Both the position numbers and the translations under genes were made by a program. This document shows, in pieces, positions 51,432 through 60,851 of a stretch of 64,000 nt of DNA (positions within the stretch are counted from its first letter, which is position 1; each line of letters starts with the position of its first letter). The DNA lies in the NCBI GenBank assembly GCA_900199555.1, contig FZQZ01000006.1:1-64000 (forward strand), written 5' to 3'. The DNA is from Prevotellaceae bacterium MN60 (GTDB lineage Bacteria; Bacteroidota; Bacteroidia; Bacteroidales; Bacteroidaceae). The notes beneath the pieces were generated by a model, which was given only the letters and a program-made list of their open reading frames with translations, did no database searches and was not told where the DNA came from.

Positions 51432-53516
51432 ATGAAGATGAAAATGCAGAAGGGACTGCGGGTTCTTACCGTTATCATAGCTGTCACAGGGATGGTTATG
51501 GTATCTTTTTCGTGTGGTAAGGATAAGCAGCGAGCTGAGCTAAAAGCTAGTCGTGCAGATAGTATACTCTTTGAAACAGGAACCTTAATGCAATATGACC
51601 GCATGCTGGAACTGGTTGACAGTTTCGAGCAGAACAAGGACATATCCTCTGTTTGTGCCAACCGATGGCGCGGAGTAGCTTATTATCATCAGAATCAGTA
51701 TCAGATGTCAGAGCTCTTCTATCGCAAAGCGGTGGAGGGCGAAGTAAAGACGGATGCCGACCAGTTGAGCTACAACAAGTCTGCTCGACGCCTTTCTGAG
51801 TTGTTGCTGACCAAGGGCGACTATGAGGGAGCGTTGCGAATCGCAATTCCTGCTGTTGCCAAGATGGAGAAGTCGGGCATTGGTTCGGATATCGACTACG
51901 GTATTCTCTTCAACAATATTGGTTGTTGCCAGTTAAATCTGGGCAAGGACAAGGAGGCTGAAGCCAATTTCCGAAAGGCACATGAGCATTATGCCAACCG
52001 ATGGAAAGCCGACTCAACGAGTCGTGGTTACCAAGAGGCGATTGTCGGTACGATATATACCTGCATGGCTTATACCAACAACCGACACTACTCAGGAGCG
52101 CTCTATTGGATTGACCGTGCCAAGAAGTTGCTGAGCAACTATCGCTTGATACATGATGCCCGTAAAGACTACTTTGACGAGTATCAGGGCGAGATAGAGA
52201 TTATGCGAGCTGTGGCACTGCAAGGCCTGCATAAAGAGAAGGAAGCTCAAGAGGTTTATGAGCGCTTCTTGCAGACAGACTATTCGAAGACAGGCGGTGG
52301 TCGTATCAATGCCAACGACTATCTGGTAGCCGCAAAACGCTATCAGGAGGCTGCCGACAACTATCGCTATCTTGACCAGGCGCTCAGCGAATGGCGTAAG
52401 GACCTTACACTGGAGAATATCCAGCTCTATCTGTTGCCCAAATATCAGGCTAACAAGATGAGTGGTCATCGCGACTCAACACGTGCAGTGGCCGAATATA
52501 TTCTTTCACTGCTCGACTCAGCCATCACTGCTCAGAAGAATAGTTCTACAGCAGAGTTGGCTACTATCTATCAGACCAACGAGAAGGAGGCTGAGATTGC
52601 TCGTCAGCATGGAGAGATGTCTAAGCAGCGCTTTGTGGGTGGCATCGTAGCCCTGGCGCTGATTGTCATCTTCTTGTTGCTCTATATGCTGCATAAGCGT
52701 AAGGCTCAGCACCGTTTGGCTATGGCTCACGATAAGCTGGCAGAAGCCCACGCACAGCTACGCACGGCCTACGACCAGCTGGAGACTACCACCAAGGCAA
52801 AGGAGCGTATTGAGAGTGAGTTGCGCATTGCCCGTAATATACAGCAGTCTATGCTGCCCAACATATTTCCTAGTCGCGAGGGTGTTGACCTGTATGGTTT
52901 GATGTCGCCTGCAAAAGAGGTGGGTGGCGACCTTTACGACTATCTGCTGAAAGACGACCATTTGTATGTCTGCCTCGGTGACGTATCTGGCAAGGGTGTT
53001 CCTGCTTCACTCTTCATGGCACAGGCCATCCGTATGTTCCGTGCATTGGCCAAGCAGGGCAGCATGCCTGCCGAGATAGCCACAGGACTGAACGACGAGT
53101 TGGTGCTGGGCAATGAGAATGGTATGTTTGTCACCATGTTTATTGCACTGATAGACTTGAAAACGGGACACATGGACTTCTGTAATGCCGGTCATAACCC
53201 ACCCGTACTGAACAACAACTTCCTGAAGATGGAATCGAATGTTCCCATTGGTATCTGGGAGGGCATCAAATATATAGGTGAACAGGTGGAGAGCATCAAG
53301 GGTATGCCTCTGTTTATCTACTCTGACGGACTGAACGAAGCAGAGAATCCTAATCAGAAGCAGTTTGGCGAAGAGCACCTGCTAAGCATCATACAGAAGA
53401 ATCATTTTGATAGTGCACGTCAGATGATTGAGACGATGAAGGTGGAAGTGGAGAAACATCGCAATGGAGCAACTCCCAACGATGACCTCACGATGCTGTG
53501 CATGAAGATTAGTTAA
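51432..53516 (+). CDS. TPR-containing SpoIIE-type protein phosphatase, membrane-bound
   Basis: 694 residues from ATG 51432 (longer frame upstream would cross the promoter). N-terminal lipobox-like VSFSC, then TPR repeats (~60-330; DYGILFNNIGCCQLNLGKDK), one membrane helix (~400-420, GGIVALALIVIFLLLYML), a coiled coil (AHDKLAEAHAQLRTAYDQLE), and a PP2C/SpoIIE domain (~470-694) with NIQQSMLPNIFPS, AKEVGGDLYDY, GDVSGKGVPASLFMA, FCNAGHNPP and YSDGLNEA metal-binding acids. Such proteins dephosphorylate anti-sigma antagonists or similar partners in response to a periplasmic signal. No partner kinase gene is adjacent. Confidence 0.9.
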   Translation: MKMKMQKGLRVLTVIIAVTGMVMVSFSCGKDKQRAELKASRADSILFETGTLMQYDRMLELVDSFEQNKDISSVCANRWRGVAYYHQNQYQMSELFYRKAVEGEVKTDADQLSYNKSARRLSELLLTKGDYEGALRIAIPAVAKMEKSGIGSDIDYGILFNNIGCCQLNLGKDKEAEANFRKAHEHYANRWKADSTSRGYQEAIVGTIYTCMAYTNNRHYSGALYWIDRAKKLLSNYRLIHDARKDYFDEYQGEIEIMRAVALQGLHKEKEAQEVYERFLQTDYSKTGGGRINANDYLVAAKRYQEAADNYRYLDQALSEWRKDLTLENIQLYLLPKYQANKMSGHRDSTRAVAEYILSLLDSAITAQKNSSTAELATIYQTNEKEAEIARQHGEMSKQRFVGGIVALALIVIFLLLYMLHKRKAQHRLAMAHDKLAEAHAQLRTAYDQLETTTKAKERIESELRIARNIQQSMLPNIFPSREGVDLYGLMSPAKEVGGDLYDYLLKDDHLYVCLGDVSGKGVPASLFMAQAIRMFRALAKQGSMPAEIATGLNDELVLGNENGMFVTMFIALIDLKTGHMDFCNAGHNPPVLNNNFLKMESNVPIGIWEGIKYIGEQVESIKGMPLFIYSDGLNEAENPNQKQFGEEHLLSIIQKNHFDSARQMIETMKVEVEKHRNGATPNDDLTMLCMKIS

Positions 53517-53562
53517 GAAAAGAAACAAAGTAATAATGGTTAAATAGTAAATCGTACAAATT

Positions 53563-55083
53563 ATGGCAAAGAAAGCATTATTGATGATTCTCGATGGATG
53601 GGGAATCGGAAAGCATGGTAAGGGCGATGTCATCTACAACACGCCAACTCCTTATCTGGATTATCTCACAGCTATCTCAGCTCACTCTCAGTTGCAGGCC
53701 AGCGGTGAGGACGTAGGTCTGCCCGACGGACAGATGGGTAACTCTGAGGTAGGACACCTGAACATTGGTGCCGGTCGTATTGTTTATCAGGATCTTGTTA
53801 AGATTAACCGTGCCTGCAAGGATGGCTCTATCGTAGAGAATCCTCAGGTAAAGGCAGCATACACCTATGCTAAGGAAAACAATAAGAAGCTCCACCTGAT
53901 GGGTCTCTGCTCTGATGGTGGCGTACACTCTTCTCTCGACCACCTCTTCAAACTCATCGAGGTTGGTAAGCACTATGGTCTGAAGAACCAGACCTTCGTA
54001 CACTGCTTCATGGATGGTCGTGATACAGACCCCAAGAGCGGTAAGGGCTTTATCGAGCAGGTAACTAAGGCTTGTGCCGACAACGACGCTGCTATTGCCA
54101 GCATCGTAGGTCGCTTCTATGCAATGGACCGCGACAAGCGTTGGGAGCGCGTTAAGGAGGGCTACGACCTGATCGTAAATGGTACTGGTAAGCAGGCTAC
54201 CGATATGGTAAAGGCCGTAGAAGAGAGCTATGCAGAGGGCGTAACCGACGAGTTCATCAAGCCTATCCACAATAGCAGCGTAAATGGTTGCATCGAAGAG
54301 GGCGATGTAGTTATCTTCATCAACTTCCGTAACGACCGCGCTAAGGAGCTCACCATCGTACTCACCCAGCAGGATATGCCTGAGCAGGGCATGAAGACCA
54401 TCCCTGGCCTGCAGTACTACTGCATGACTCCATACGATGCTAGCTTCACTGGTGTCAACATCCTCTTCCCCAAGGAGAACGTAGAGAACACACTGGGAGA
54501 ATACCTCTCACAGCAGGGCAAGAAGCAGTTGCACACTGCCGAGACTGAGAAGTACGCTCACGTAACCTTCTTCTTCAATGGTGGTCGCGAGCAACCCTAC
54601 GAGGGCGAGGATCGCATCCTGGTACCTTCTCCAAAGGTAGCCACCTACGACCTGAAGCCAGAGATGAGCGCCTACGAGGTAAAGGATAAGCTCGTAGCAG
54701 CTATCAACGAGTCTAAGTACGACTTCATCGTTGTCAACTTCGCCAACGGTGATATGGTAGGGCACACTGGTATCTACAACGCTATTGCCAAGGCTGTATG
54801 GGCTGTAGACAACTGCGTAAAGGATGTTATCGAGGCTGCTAAGGCCAACGACTACGAGGCTATCATCATTGCCGACCACGGTAATGCCGACAACGCTATC
54901 AATCCCGATGGCACTCCTAACACTGCCCACTCACTGAACCCCGTTCCATTTATCTATGTTACGGACAACAACAGTGCTACAGTAAAGGATGGTCGTCTGG
55001 CCGACGTTGCTCCCTCTATCCTGCACATCATGGGTCTGGAGCAGCCTGCCGACATGACTGGTGAAAACCTGATTATCGACTAA
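53563..55083 (+). CDS. gpmI: 2,3-bisphosphoglycerate-independent phosphoglycerate mutase
   Basis: 506 residues. Converts 3-phosphoglycerate and 2-phosphoglycerate in glycolysis. Alkaline-phosphatase-superfamily metal site: MILDGWGIG (Asp), the phosphoserine in [14 protein letters not shown], and [10 protein letters not shown] with MVGHTG late in the protein. Full length. Codon choice is strongly biased (CTG, GGT, CGT), as expected for a highly expressed gene. Closed by the terminator at 55118-55166. Confidence 0.96.
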   Translation: MAKKALLMILDGWGIGKHGKGDVIYNTPTPYLDYLTAISAHSQLQASGEDVGLPDGQMGNSEVGHLNIGAGRIVYQDLVKINRACKDGSIVENPQVKAAYTYAKENNKKLHLMGLCSDGGVHSSLDHLFKLIEVGKHYGLKNQTFVHCFMDGRDTDPKSGKGFIEQVTKACADNDAAIASIVGRFYAMDRDKRWERVKEGYDLIVNGTGKQATDMVKAVEESYAEGVTDEFIKPIHNSSVNGCIEEGDVVIFINFRNDRAKELTIVLTQQDMPEQGMKTIPGLQYYCMTPYDASFTGVNILFPKENVENTLGEYLSQQGKKQLHTAETEKYAHVTFFFNGGREQPYEGEDRILVPSPKVATYDLKPEMSAYEVKDKLVAAINESKYDFIVVNFANGDMVGHTGIYNAIAKAVWAVDNCVKDVIEAAKANDYEAIIIADHGNADNAINPDGTPNTAHSLNPVPFIYVTDNNSATVKDGRLADVAPSILHIMGLEQPADMTGENLIID

Positions 55084-55117
55084 GCGAAATAGACACTTCT
55101 ATTTCTTAGAATAAACT

Positions 55118-55166
55118 AATCACACCTAATTGCGCTATATCACAGTGCATTAGGTGTGATTTTTTC
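55118..55166 (+). terminator. terminator of gpmI
   Basis: AATCACACCTAAT / ATTAGGTGTGATT, 13-bp perfect stem, followed by TTTTTC. Confidence 0.9.
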
Positions 55167-55200
55167 TTGCTTTTTTACACCATAATCCAATAATAATATG

Positions 55201-55208
55201 TATCTTTG
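55201..55208 (+). promoter_or_regulatory. promoter -7 element of the radical SAM gene
   Basis: TATCTTTG, 30 bases before the ATG at 55238. Confidence 0.7.
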
Positions 55209-55237
55209 CACCCACTAATTAATCATAGTACACTAAT

Positions 55238-56200
55238 ATGAAAATAAAGTATAAAACTAAATTAAGGGTTGATGGTGTTCGTGGAATTCTGAAAAGTGGA
55301 CTGAAAGTGTGGGCCCACGAATCAAATGTAAACATAGACAGACCTCACGCAAGAAAAGCTAAGATGAAGCTTATTGCGCGTCATCCCGTAAGAGTAATCA
55401 AGGCACTCACAGGAAAAGAACTGAATATCGGCTATGCCGACGTTGTACTCACCACCGTATGCACCCTAAGGTGTAAAGGCTGCGGTGCACTCATCGACTA
55501 TAACAACCAGCAACGCCACTATAGCCTTGACAAGATTATCACTTCGCTTACCAACCTGCTGAACGCAGTAGATCATATCAATCGTATCCACGTACTCGGA
55601 GGCGAACCCCTATGCTATCCTCAACTCTACGAGGTACTGTCCTTCTTGCAGAAGCAGAAGAAGATAAATAGCGTAGGCATCACCACCAATGGCACACTGC
55701 TGATAAAGGATGAGAGAGTGCTTGAGCTGTTGCACGACAAGAAGTTCCATGTAGACATCAGTTACTATGGAGATGAGGTATCTAGAAAACAAGCCGAGCT
55801 GATAAAGCAGTTGGAAGAGAACCACATCCGCTACAGGTCTAACACCAAGGGTGATAGCTGGATAAGCTTCGGTGGCTTTGATTGCAGAAACAAGAGCGCC
55901 AGTCAGCTCTATAAGAGCTTCTCCTACTGCCCCTTCAAATGGTGTCGCCCCATCTCAGACGGAAAAATGTTCCGCTGCTCTCGTAGTGCGCACGGCACCA
56001 AGCTGGATTTGATTCCCTTGGAGAAGGACGAATACGTTGACTTGTCACGCAAGGACTATCCTCCCCAAAAGCTGAAAAAGGAGCTGTTCAAGTTCCTCCA
56101 CTTCCCTCCCAAATACCTCACCTGCTGCAACTATTGCAACATGGAGCCACCCCTTACACATATCGAGGCTGGCGTACAGGTACCCAAGCAGGCAGTGTAA
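55238..56200 (+). CDS. radical SAM protein
   Basis: 320 residues. The 4Fe-4S/SAM motif is CTLRCKGC (C-x3-C-x2-C) at about residues 76-83, followed by LGGEPLCYPQLYEVL (the GGEP SAM-binding motif). Near the C-terminus, Cys residues in SYCPFKWCRP, MFRCSRS and YLTCCNYCNME could bind an auxiliary cluster (SPASM/twitch-like). Substrate unknown; similar enzymes sit in polysaccharide or peptide modification loci, but here the gene stands alone with its own promoter. No small precursor peptide is directly adjacent. Confidence 0.85.
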   Translation: MKIKYKTKLRVDGVRGILKSGLKVWAHESNVNIDRPHARKAKMKLIARHPVRVIKALTGKELNIGYADVVLTTVCTLRCKGCGALIDYNNQQRHYSLDKIITSLTNLLNAVDHINRIHVLGGEPLCYPQLYEVLSFLQKQKKINSVGITTNGTLLIKDERVLELLHDKKFHVDISYYGDEVSRKQAELIKQLEENHIRYRSNTKGDSWISFGGFDCRNKSASQLYKSFSYCPFKWCRPISDGKMFRCSRSAHGTKLDLIPLEKDEYVDLSRKDYPPQKLKKELFKFLHFPPKYLTCCNYCNMEPPLTHIEAGVQVPKQAV

Positions 56201-56258
56201 GAGATCGCCCGTTAGCAAAGAGCTATACTTATTATATTGGTAACCAAATTGGCTTCAC

Positions 56259-56315
56259 CCGACAAGTACCCGACAAGTACCCGACAAGTTACCCGAACAA
56301 GTACAGAACAAGTAC
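56259..56315. repeat. 11-12 bp tandem repeat (CCGACAAGTAC)5
   Basis: Five units: two CCGACAAGTAC, then CCGACAAGTTAC, CCGAACAAGTAC and AGAACAAGTAC, starting 59 bases after the radical SAM gene. Non-coding. Confidence 0.8.
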
Positions 56316-56416
56316 AATTGCGTAATGTAGAGGGATTCCTAAGTCCAATATTAGGTATTGCAAGAGATTTTTCCTGCTATATAATGATACTATTGAGAAT
56401 CTTCCACAAGTTGTGG

Positions 56417-56456
56417 AAAAATGACAGAGGCAAGTTATTTTGTAACTTGCCTCTGT
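56417..56456 (-). terminator. minus-strand terminator with 14-bp stem
   Basis: ACAGAGGCAAGTTA / TAACTTGCCTCTGT with a 5-base loop; on the minus strand it is followed by CATTTTTCC. It would end the antitoxin-like gene at 56529-56684. Adjacent palindrome TTCCACAAGTTGTGGAA at 56402-56418. Confidence 0.7.
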
Positions 56457-56528
56457 CTATACAAATAATATTTCTAGAATAAATCGGAATGGGTATCTGT
56501 ATTGAGCATTAACAACATTACCATGAAA

Positions 56529-56684
56529 TCAGATTCCCATTTTCTTGAAAAGCTCTTCGCTGTTCTTATATGAATGCACTCGTCCCTCCTTTGCATCAAG
56601 CAGAGACTGCTCATAGCGCGAGAGTTTACAACCATGTTCTGCTGCTTTTTTAGCAGGCTTAGCTGTTATCACCAATTGTGTCAT
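56529..56684 (-). CDS. solitary antitoxin-like small protein, 51 residues
   Basis: MTQLVITAKPAKKAAEHGCK, LSRYEQSLLDAKEGRVHSYK, NSEELFKKMGI. The end (LLDAKEGRV.SYKNSEELFKKMGI) has the form of the toxin-binding tail of RelB/YefM-like antitoxins. Its own promoter TATTTTTG (minus strand, 56709-56716) and a terminator at 56417-56456 are present, so it is a complete transcription unit. No toxin gene is seen on either side within the gap. Confidence 0.65.
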   Translation of the reverse strand: MTQLVITAKPAKKAAEHGCKLSRYEQSLLDAKEGRVHSYKNSEELFKKMGI

Positions 56685-56803
56685 AACTCACTTTATTATA
56701 TTCCTGTGCAAAAATACAAAAAGATTCCGATTGGCTATATAATTTCTATAGAAAAAATATACGAACCTTAGGAAACCTTTGGAATAGCTAGTCAATGTGG
56801 ATG

Positions 56804-56831
56804 ATCATTTTCGTGAGGTCACGAAAATGAT
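56804..56831. promoter_or_regulatory. 28-bp perfect palindrome upstream of mcrBC (operator candidate)
   Basis: ATCATTTTCGTGA-GG-TCACGAAAATGAT: 13-bp perfect arms with a 2-base spacer. Too symmetrical and T-poor for a terminator; more like a binding site for a dimeric regulator. Confidence 0.5.
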
Positions 56832-56858
56832 AGGGATTCGTTCTGTTACACCTATACA

Positions 56859-56890
56859 AAGGCTAGTTACGAAAATAACTTGCCTTTTTT
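56859..56890 (+). terminator. terminator-like hairpin before mcrB
   Basis: AAGGCTAGTTA / TAACTTGCCTT with one mismatch, loop CGAAAA, followed by TTTTTTG. It would stop any transcript coming from the left, isolating the mcrBC promoter. Confidence 0.55.
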
Positions 56891-56913
56891 GTTGTGTTTT
56901 CATAAATAAGTTG

Positions 56914-56921
56914 TAACTTTG
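56914..56921 (+). promoter_or_regulatory. promoter -7 element of mcrBC
   Basis: TAACTTTG, about 147 bases before the mcrB ATG. Confidence 0.6.
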
Positions 56922-56928
56922 CAAAGAA

Positions 56929-57003
56929 AGAATTATTAGAAACATCACTGACAAAGAACCTGACGACGTTTTATATACTATCCAATCCCTGCTTAAGAAG
57001 TAA
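56929..57003 (+). pseudogene. short coding-like remnant in the mcrBC leader
   Basis: The frame reads RIIRNITDKEPDDVLYTIQS then LLKK and a stop at 57001-57003. It looks protein-like but has no ATG/GTG/TTG in frame after the promoter; only ATT codons. It may be the tail of a lost gene or a leader peptide with a rare start. Confidence 0.35.
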
Positions 57004-57067
57004 TTTGGTTAAGATTGTGGTCGAAAAATTCGACCATAAGAAGAATACGAGATAAAACAATAAACAC

Positions 57068-59440
57068 ATGGCTAAAAATATTATCTACGAAACATTAAAC
57101 AAGAATGGAGTGTACTCATGTGGAAATATTGGAATTTCTACATCTGAATGGTACGACTTGTTGTTGGATAATGGTGCACAACAATATATTGATGCACTTC
57201 TTTGTTTTCTGCGTGAACCTGAGCATACTGGATCGTGCGCCACAGTTTCTTCTAAGAATGGCAATACTGCTCAGCATTATAATAGCAAAATCACGAATTT
57301 CTGTAAATGGACTCAGAAGAAGCTAAATAAGTTCACTGTGAAGGGCATTGATGGCAAAGACGCATATTGGTGCATTGCTATGATAAAAGGTTGGGAGTCT
57401 AAGCAAGGTTTTCAATGGCAAATGCGTGATGAGCTAGTAAAAGCATTGCAAAACTACCTAATGCATGAACTTATTCAGGAATATAAGACGAAAGAGCCTT
57501 TCAATGGGAAGGATGAGGAATATAAATGGGCTCTTTTGGATGAGGCGGAAGGAAAAGATATATATGGTATTATCAAATGTTTAAGAGGCAAGAACGTTGT
57601 TTATAATGAACAGGTTGATGGTATATTTAAGAAGCTTTGGGAAACTAAACCTAAGGAACTAACCGCATGTATAAACAACCTTCTAGATGAAACAAGGGCT
57701 GTGATTCCACGAATTGAAGACTTTAGAGATGAAATGCGCGAGATTTGTCCTAGTGATTGGAAAGCATGTGCAAATGATGAGCGCACGGCATCGGCAATAT
57801 TAACTTGCAGATATCCTAACGACTATACATTTTATAAGAGTGAGGTATACCAAGTAATCTGCAGGTATTTTGGGTTTGAGTATCGTGATGCTTTCTTGAA
57901 GTTTGAGCATTTCACAGATATAATTAATAGCTTTGTCACAGACTTTGGAGAAGAAATTCAACAGACAATGTTGCCAAAGATTAACAAATTCAAGAATAAA
58001 CCCCTGAACCTTGCAGTTCAAACCTTGTTTTGGTGCATGAAAGAAGAAATGAAGGCTAGTATGAAGAAATTCCAATATGATATAAATTCCCAAGAAACCA
58101 TGCAAAAGAAAAAATATCAAGAATACATAGACCTGTTAGAGGAGAACAAGAATCTAATCTTGACAGGTGCACCTGGAACAGGAAAAACGTTTATGGCTAA
58201 GGCTATTGCAGAAGAAATGGGAGCAGAGGTAGGATTTGTACAATTCCATCCATCGTATGATTACACGGATTTCGTAGAAGGATTGAGACCAATAAGTAAA
58301 AATGGTAGTGTCGGCTTTAAACTTTGTGATGGTGTTTTTAAAAGTTTCTGTAAAGAAGCAATAATGGATAATAACGATAGTAAAAAAATAGTGCTAATGC
58401 GTAGTCAGCCAATAAAAGAAACAGGGTTTGACAATATTTATAAATCTATCGTTGATGATATTAAAAATGGTAAGTTACGTACATACAATACTGCCCATAA
58501 AGTCCAACAACTAGACGTAAAAGATAATCGAATTGTATTTAGAGCGGGTTCTGAGCATCCAAGAACAGAGAAAGAAGAAAATATTAAATTGATGTACAAT
58601 CATTTGGCAAGAAATAATGTTTTTGACATCTCACAGTATGAGAAAGACGATTTTTGGAGTTTAATAAGTAAACTAACAAATGGAAGAACAAAAACCATTG
58701 ATTACATGGAGTATTCTTGGGTTCTTCAAGAGCTATTGAGAAGGACTACAAAACTTGAGACATTTGAAACTCCTGTAATCAATCATCCAGATGTTGTGAT
58801 GTCTAATGATGCAATAGCAATTGTTAATGGTGACAGAAATGAACCCCATAAGTTCGTATTTATTATTGACGAGATAAACCGAGGCGAAATCTCAAAGATT
58901 TTCGGCGAGTTGTTCTTTTCTATTGATCCTGGCTATAGAGGTGAGAAAGGTAGAGTTTGTACCCAATATCAGAATATGATAGAAGAGGGAGATGCCTTCA
59001 AAAAGGGTTTTTTCGTACCTGAGAATGTATATATCATTGGTACGATGAACGATATTGACCGCAGCGTAGAAAGTATGGATTTTGCAATGCGTAGACGATT
59101 TACATGGAAAGAAATCACACCATCAGACACAGAGTATATGCTTGATACATTGGGGTGCGCAAAAGAAGCAAAGGCAACGATGCATCGTTTGAATAAAGCG
59201 ATCGATGAAACTGAGGGTTTGGGCGCTGCATATTTGATAGGACCAGCATATTTCTTGAAACTTGGTGAAAACGGATGCGATTTTGTCAAGTTGTGGAAGA
59301 TGAACATTGAACCATTGCTGAAAGAATACCTTCGTGGTTTCCGTAAATCAAGTGAAATATTGAATAAGTTCAGCTGTGCATACTTTAACAAGAATAAGGA
59401 ATCGAGAACAGATATACCAGAGTTGATAGATGAGGATTAA
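57068..59440 (+). CDS. mcrB: McrB-like AAA+ restriction GTPase
   Basis: 790 residues. Residues 1-~350 are a target-recognition/N-terminal region with no domain I can name. The AAA+ motor follows: Walker A LTGAPGTGKTF (~372-382), HPSYDYTDFVEG, Walker B/GTPase signature FIIDEINRGEISKIFGE (~598-614) and GTMNDIDRSVESMDFAMRRR (NxxD and arginine fingers). This is the McrB type, which uses GTP to translocate DNA and with McrC cleaves DNA carrying modified cytosines. It defends against phages with modified DNA. The stop overlaps mcrC by 11 bases. AT-rich relative to the housekeeping genes, as is usual for restriction systems gained by transfer. Confidence 0.92.
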   Translation: MAKNIIYETLNKNGVYSCGNIGISTSEWYDLLLDNGAQQYIDALLCFLREPEHTGSCATVSSKNGNTAQHYNSKITNFCKWTQKKLNKFTVKGIDGKDAYWCIAMIKGWESKQGFQWQMRDELVKALQNYLMHELIQEYKTKEPFNGKDEEYKWALLDEAEGKDIYGIIKCLRGKNVVYNEQVDGIFKKLWETKPKELTACINNLLDETRAVIPRIEDFRDEMREICPSDWKACANDERTASAILTCRYPNDYTFYKSEVYQVICRYFGFEYRDAFLKFEHFTDIINSFVTDFGEEIQQTMLPKINKFKNKPLNLAVQTLFWCMKEEMKASMKKFQYDINSQETMQKKKYQEYIDLLEENKNLILTGAPGTGKTFMAKAIAEEMGAEVGFVQFHPSYDYTDFVEGLRPISKNGSVGFKLCDGVFKSFCKEAIMDNNDSKKIVLMRSQPIKETGFDNIYKSIVDDIKNGKLRTYNTAHKVQQLDVKDNRIVFRAGSEHPRTEKEENIKLMYNHLARNNVFDISQYEKDDFWSLISKLTNGRTKTIDYMEYSWVLQELLRRTTKLETFETPVINHPDVVMSNDAIAIVNGDRNEPHKFVFIIDEINRGEISKIFGELFFSIDPGYRGEKGRVCTQYQNMIEEGDAFKKGFFVPENVYIIGTMNDIDRSVESMDFAMRRRFTWKEITPSDTEYMLDTLGCAKEAKATMHRLNKAIDETEGLGAAYLIGPAYFLKLGENGCDFVKLWKMNIEPLLKEYLRGFRKSSEILNKFSCAYFNKNKESRTDIPELIDED

Positions 59441-60758
59441 TCTGACAGATAATAATATCGGCCAGCCGAATGCAGAGACATTCTATAGAAAGGATGTAGC
59501 CCCTTTGTTTCCAATCGCAGACAAGACGATTGCGGAGCTATGTAGGGAAAATGAAAACTTGCTAATCTTCCCTTACAGCATCGAATCGTCTGATGATAGG
59601 ATTGGCGAGGCTTCTATTATGAGCATTCTGAATACTGACGACCCAGAGAAAGTGCGTATCACCACTGGCAACGTAATGGGCTTCATAGGAGTTCATGATC
59701 TTCAGATTAAGATAAAATCAAGGTTCGACATAGGACGCGATGACTACCTATTGCATTACATGTTACAAAAGGTGTTATCCTTTAACCTCTTTGACCTCAA
59801 TCACAATAACGAACAAGAGGATGTGTTCGATTTTATTATGTTCATGTTCCCGTATTTTTTGAAAGCTGCTTTGCGGCAAGGGATATATAGGGAGTATCAG
59901 ACATTCAAACACAACGACTCAAATCTGAGAGGTACAATAGATGTCGGCAGACATATTGCAAGGAACATACCTTTTGTGGGTAATATTGCCTATTCAACTC
60001 GTGAATATAGTCACGACAATGCAATGACAGAACTTATTCGGCACACCATTGAGTTTATGAAAAACAAGAAGTATGGACAATCTGTGCTGAATATAGACCG
60101 TGAGACTAAAGAGAACGTAGAAACTATTATCGAGCATACGCCTACATACAATAAAAATGAGAGAAGTAGTATTATAAGTAAAAATCTTCGAATAAAGGCG
60201 CATCCTTACTATACAGAATATCGTCCACTTCAAACACTTTGTTTACAGATATTGCGAATGGAAGAAGTAAAGTATGGCGATAGTGATGATGAGATATGTG
60301 GCATCCTTTTCGATGGAGCTTGGCTTTGGGAAGAATATGTGAACACCATCTTACAAGAGATTGGTTTTAAACATCCACAAAACAAACTTCACAAAGGAGG
60401 AATATATCTTTTTGATGACCGCAGTGGAGTTCGGTATCCAGACTTCTATAAAAAAGATATGGTGCTTGATGCAAAATACAAGCGACTTGGTAGCTACGAG
60501 AGAGTGTCAAAGGTTGACAAAGACGATGTTCACCAAATAATGGCTTACATGACAACCTTGCAAGTGAATAAAGGTGGTTTTATTGCTCCATTGGAGCACA
60601 AGCAGATGAAAATACCTACCTCTCGTCTTAAGGGTAGCAACTCAACGCTCTCTATATTTGGAATCGAAATAAGCAAAACAGCATCTTCCTATACAGATTT
60701 CTGTAACAAAATGAAAGAAATGGAGGCGGTGTTTGTTAAATCTATATTGGAATCATAG
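59430..60758 (+). CDS. mcrC: McrC-like endonuclease subunit
   Basis: 442 residues. N-terminal DUF2357-like/McrB-binding part with FIGVHDLQIKIKSRFDIGRD (binding to McrB) and the C-terminal PD-(D/E)xK nuclease: RYPDFYKKDMVLDAKYKRLG (Asp in YPD, D.K in LDAKYK), followed by DVHQIMAYM. All catalytic positions are present, so the nuclease should be active. Starts at ATG 59430 within the end of mcrB. Confidence 0.92.
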   Translation: MRINLTDNNIGQPNAETFYRKDVAPLFPIADKTIAELCRENENLLIFPYSIESSDDRIGEASIMSILNTDDPEKVRITTGNVMGFIGVHDLQIKIKSRFDIGRDDYLLHYMLQKVLSFNLFDLNHNNEQEDVFDFIMFMFPYFLKAALRQGIYREYQTFKHNDSNLRGTIDVGRHIARNIPFVGNIAYSTREYSHDNAMTELIRHTIEFMKNKKYGQSVLNIDRETKENVETIIEHTPTYNKNERSSIISKNLRIKAHPYYTEYRPLQTLCLQILRMEEVKYGDSDDEICGILFDGAWLWEEYVNTILQEIGFKHPQNKLHKGGIYLFDDRSGVRYPDFYKKDMVLDAKYKRLGSYERVSKVDKDDVHQIMAYMTTLQVNKGGFIAPLEHKQMKIPTSRLKGSNSTLSIFGIEISKTASSYTDFCNKMKEMEAVFVKSILES

Positions 60759-60833
60759 AACAGCCAATAGATTACGGGACTCTCTGTTATAGAATTGAAT
60801 AAAAAAAACGCTGATTAATTCGAAATAATTGAT

Positions 60834-60841
60834 TATCTTTG
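60834..60841 (+). promoter_or_regulatory. promoter -7 element of the RhuM-family gene
   Basis: TATCTTTG, 10 bases before ATG 60852. Confidence 0.7.
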
Positions 60842-60851
60842 CAAACAGAAG

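Noticed and set aside
56259..56315. Possible CRISPR or replication origin
   Set aside because: Units are 11-12 bp with no spacers; no rep or dnaA gene nearby.
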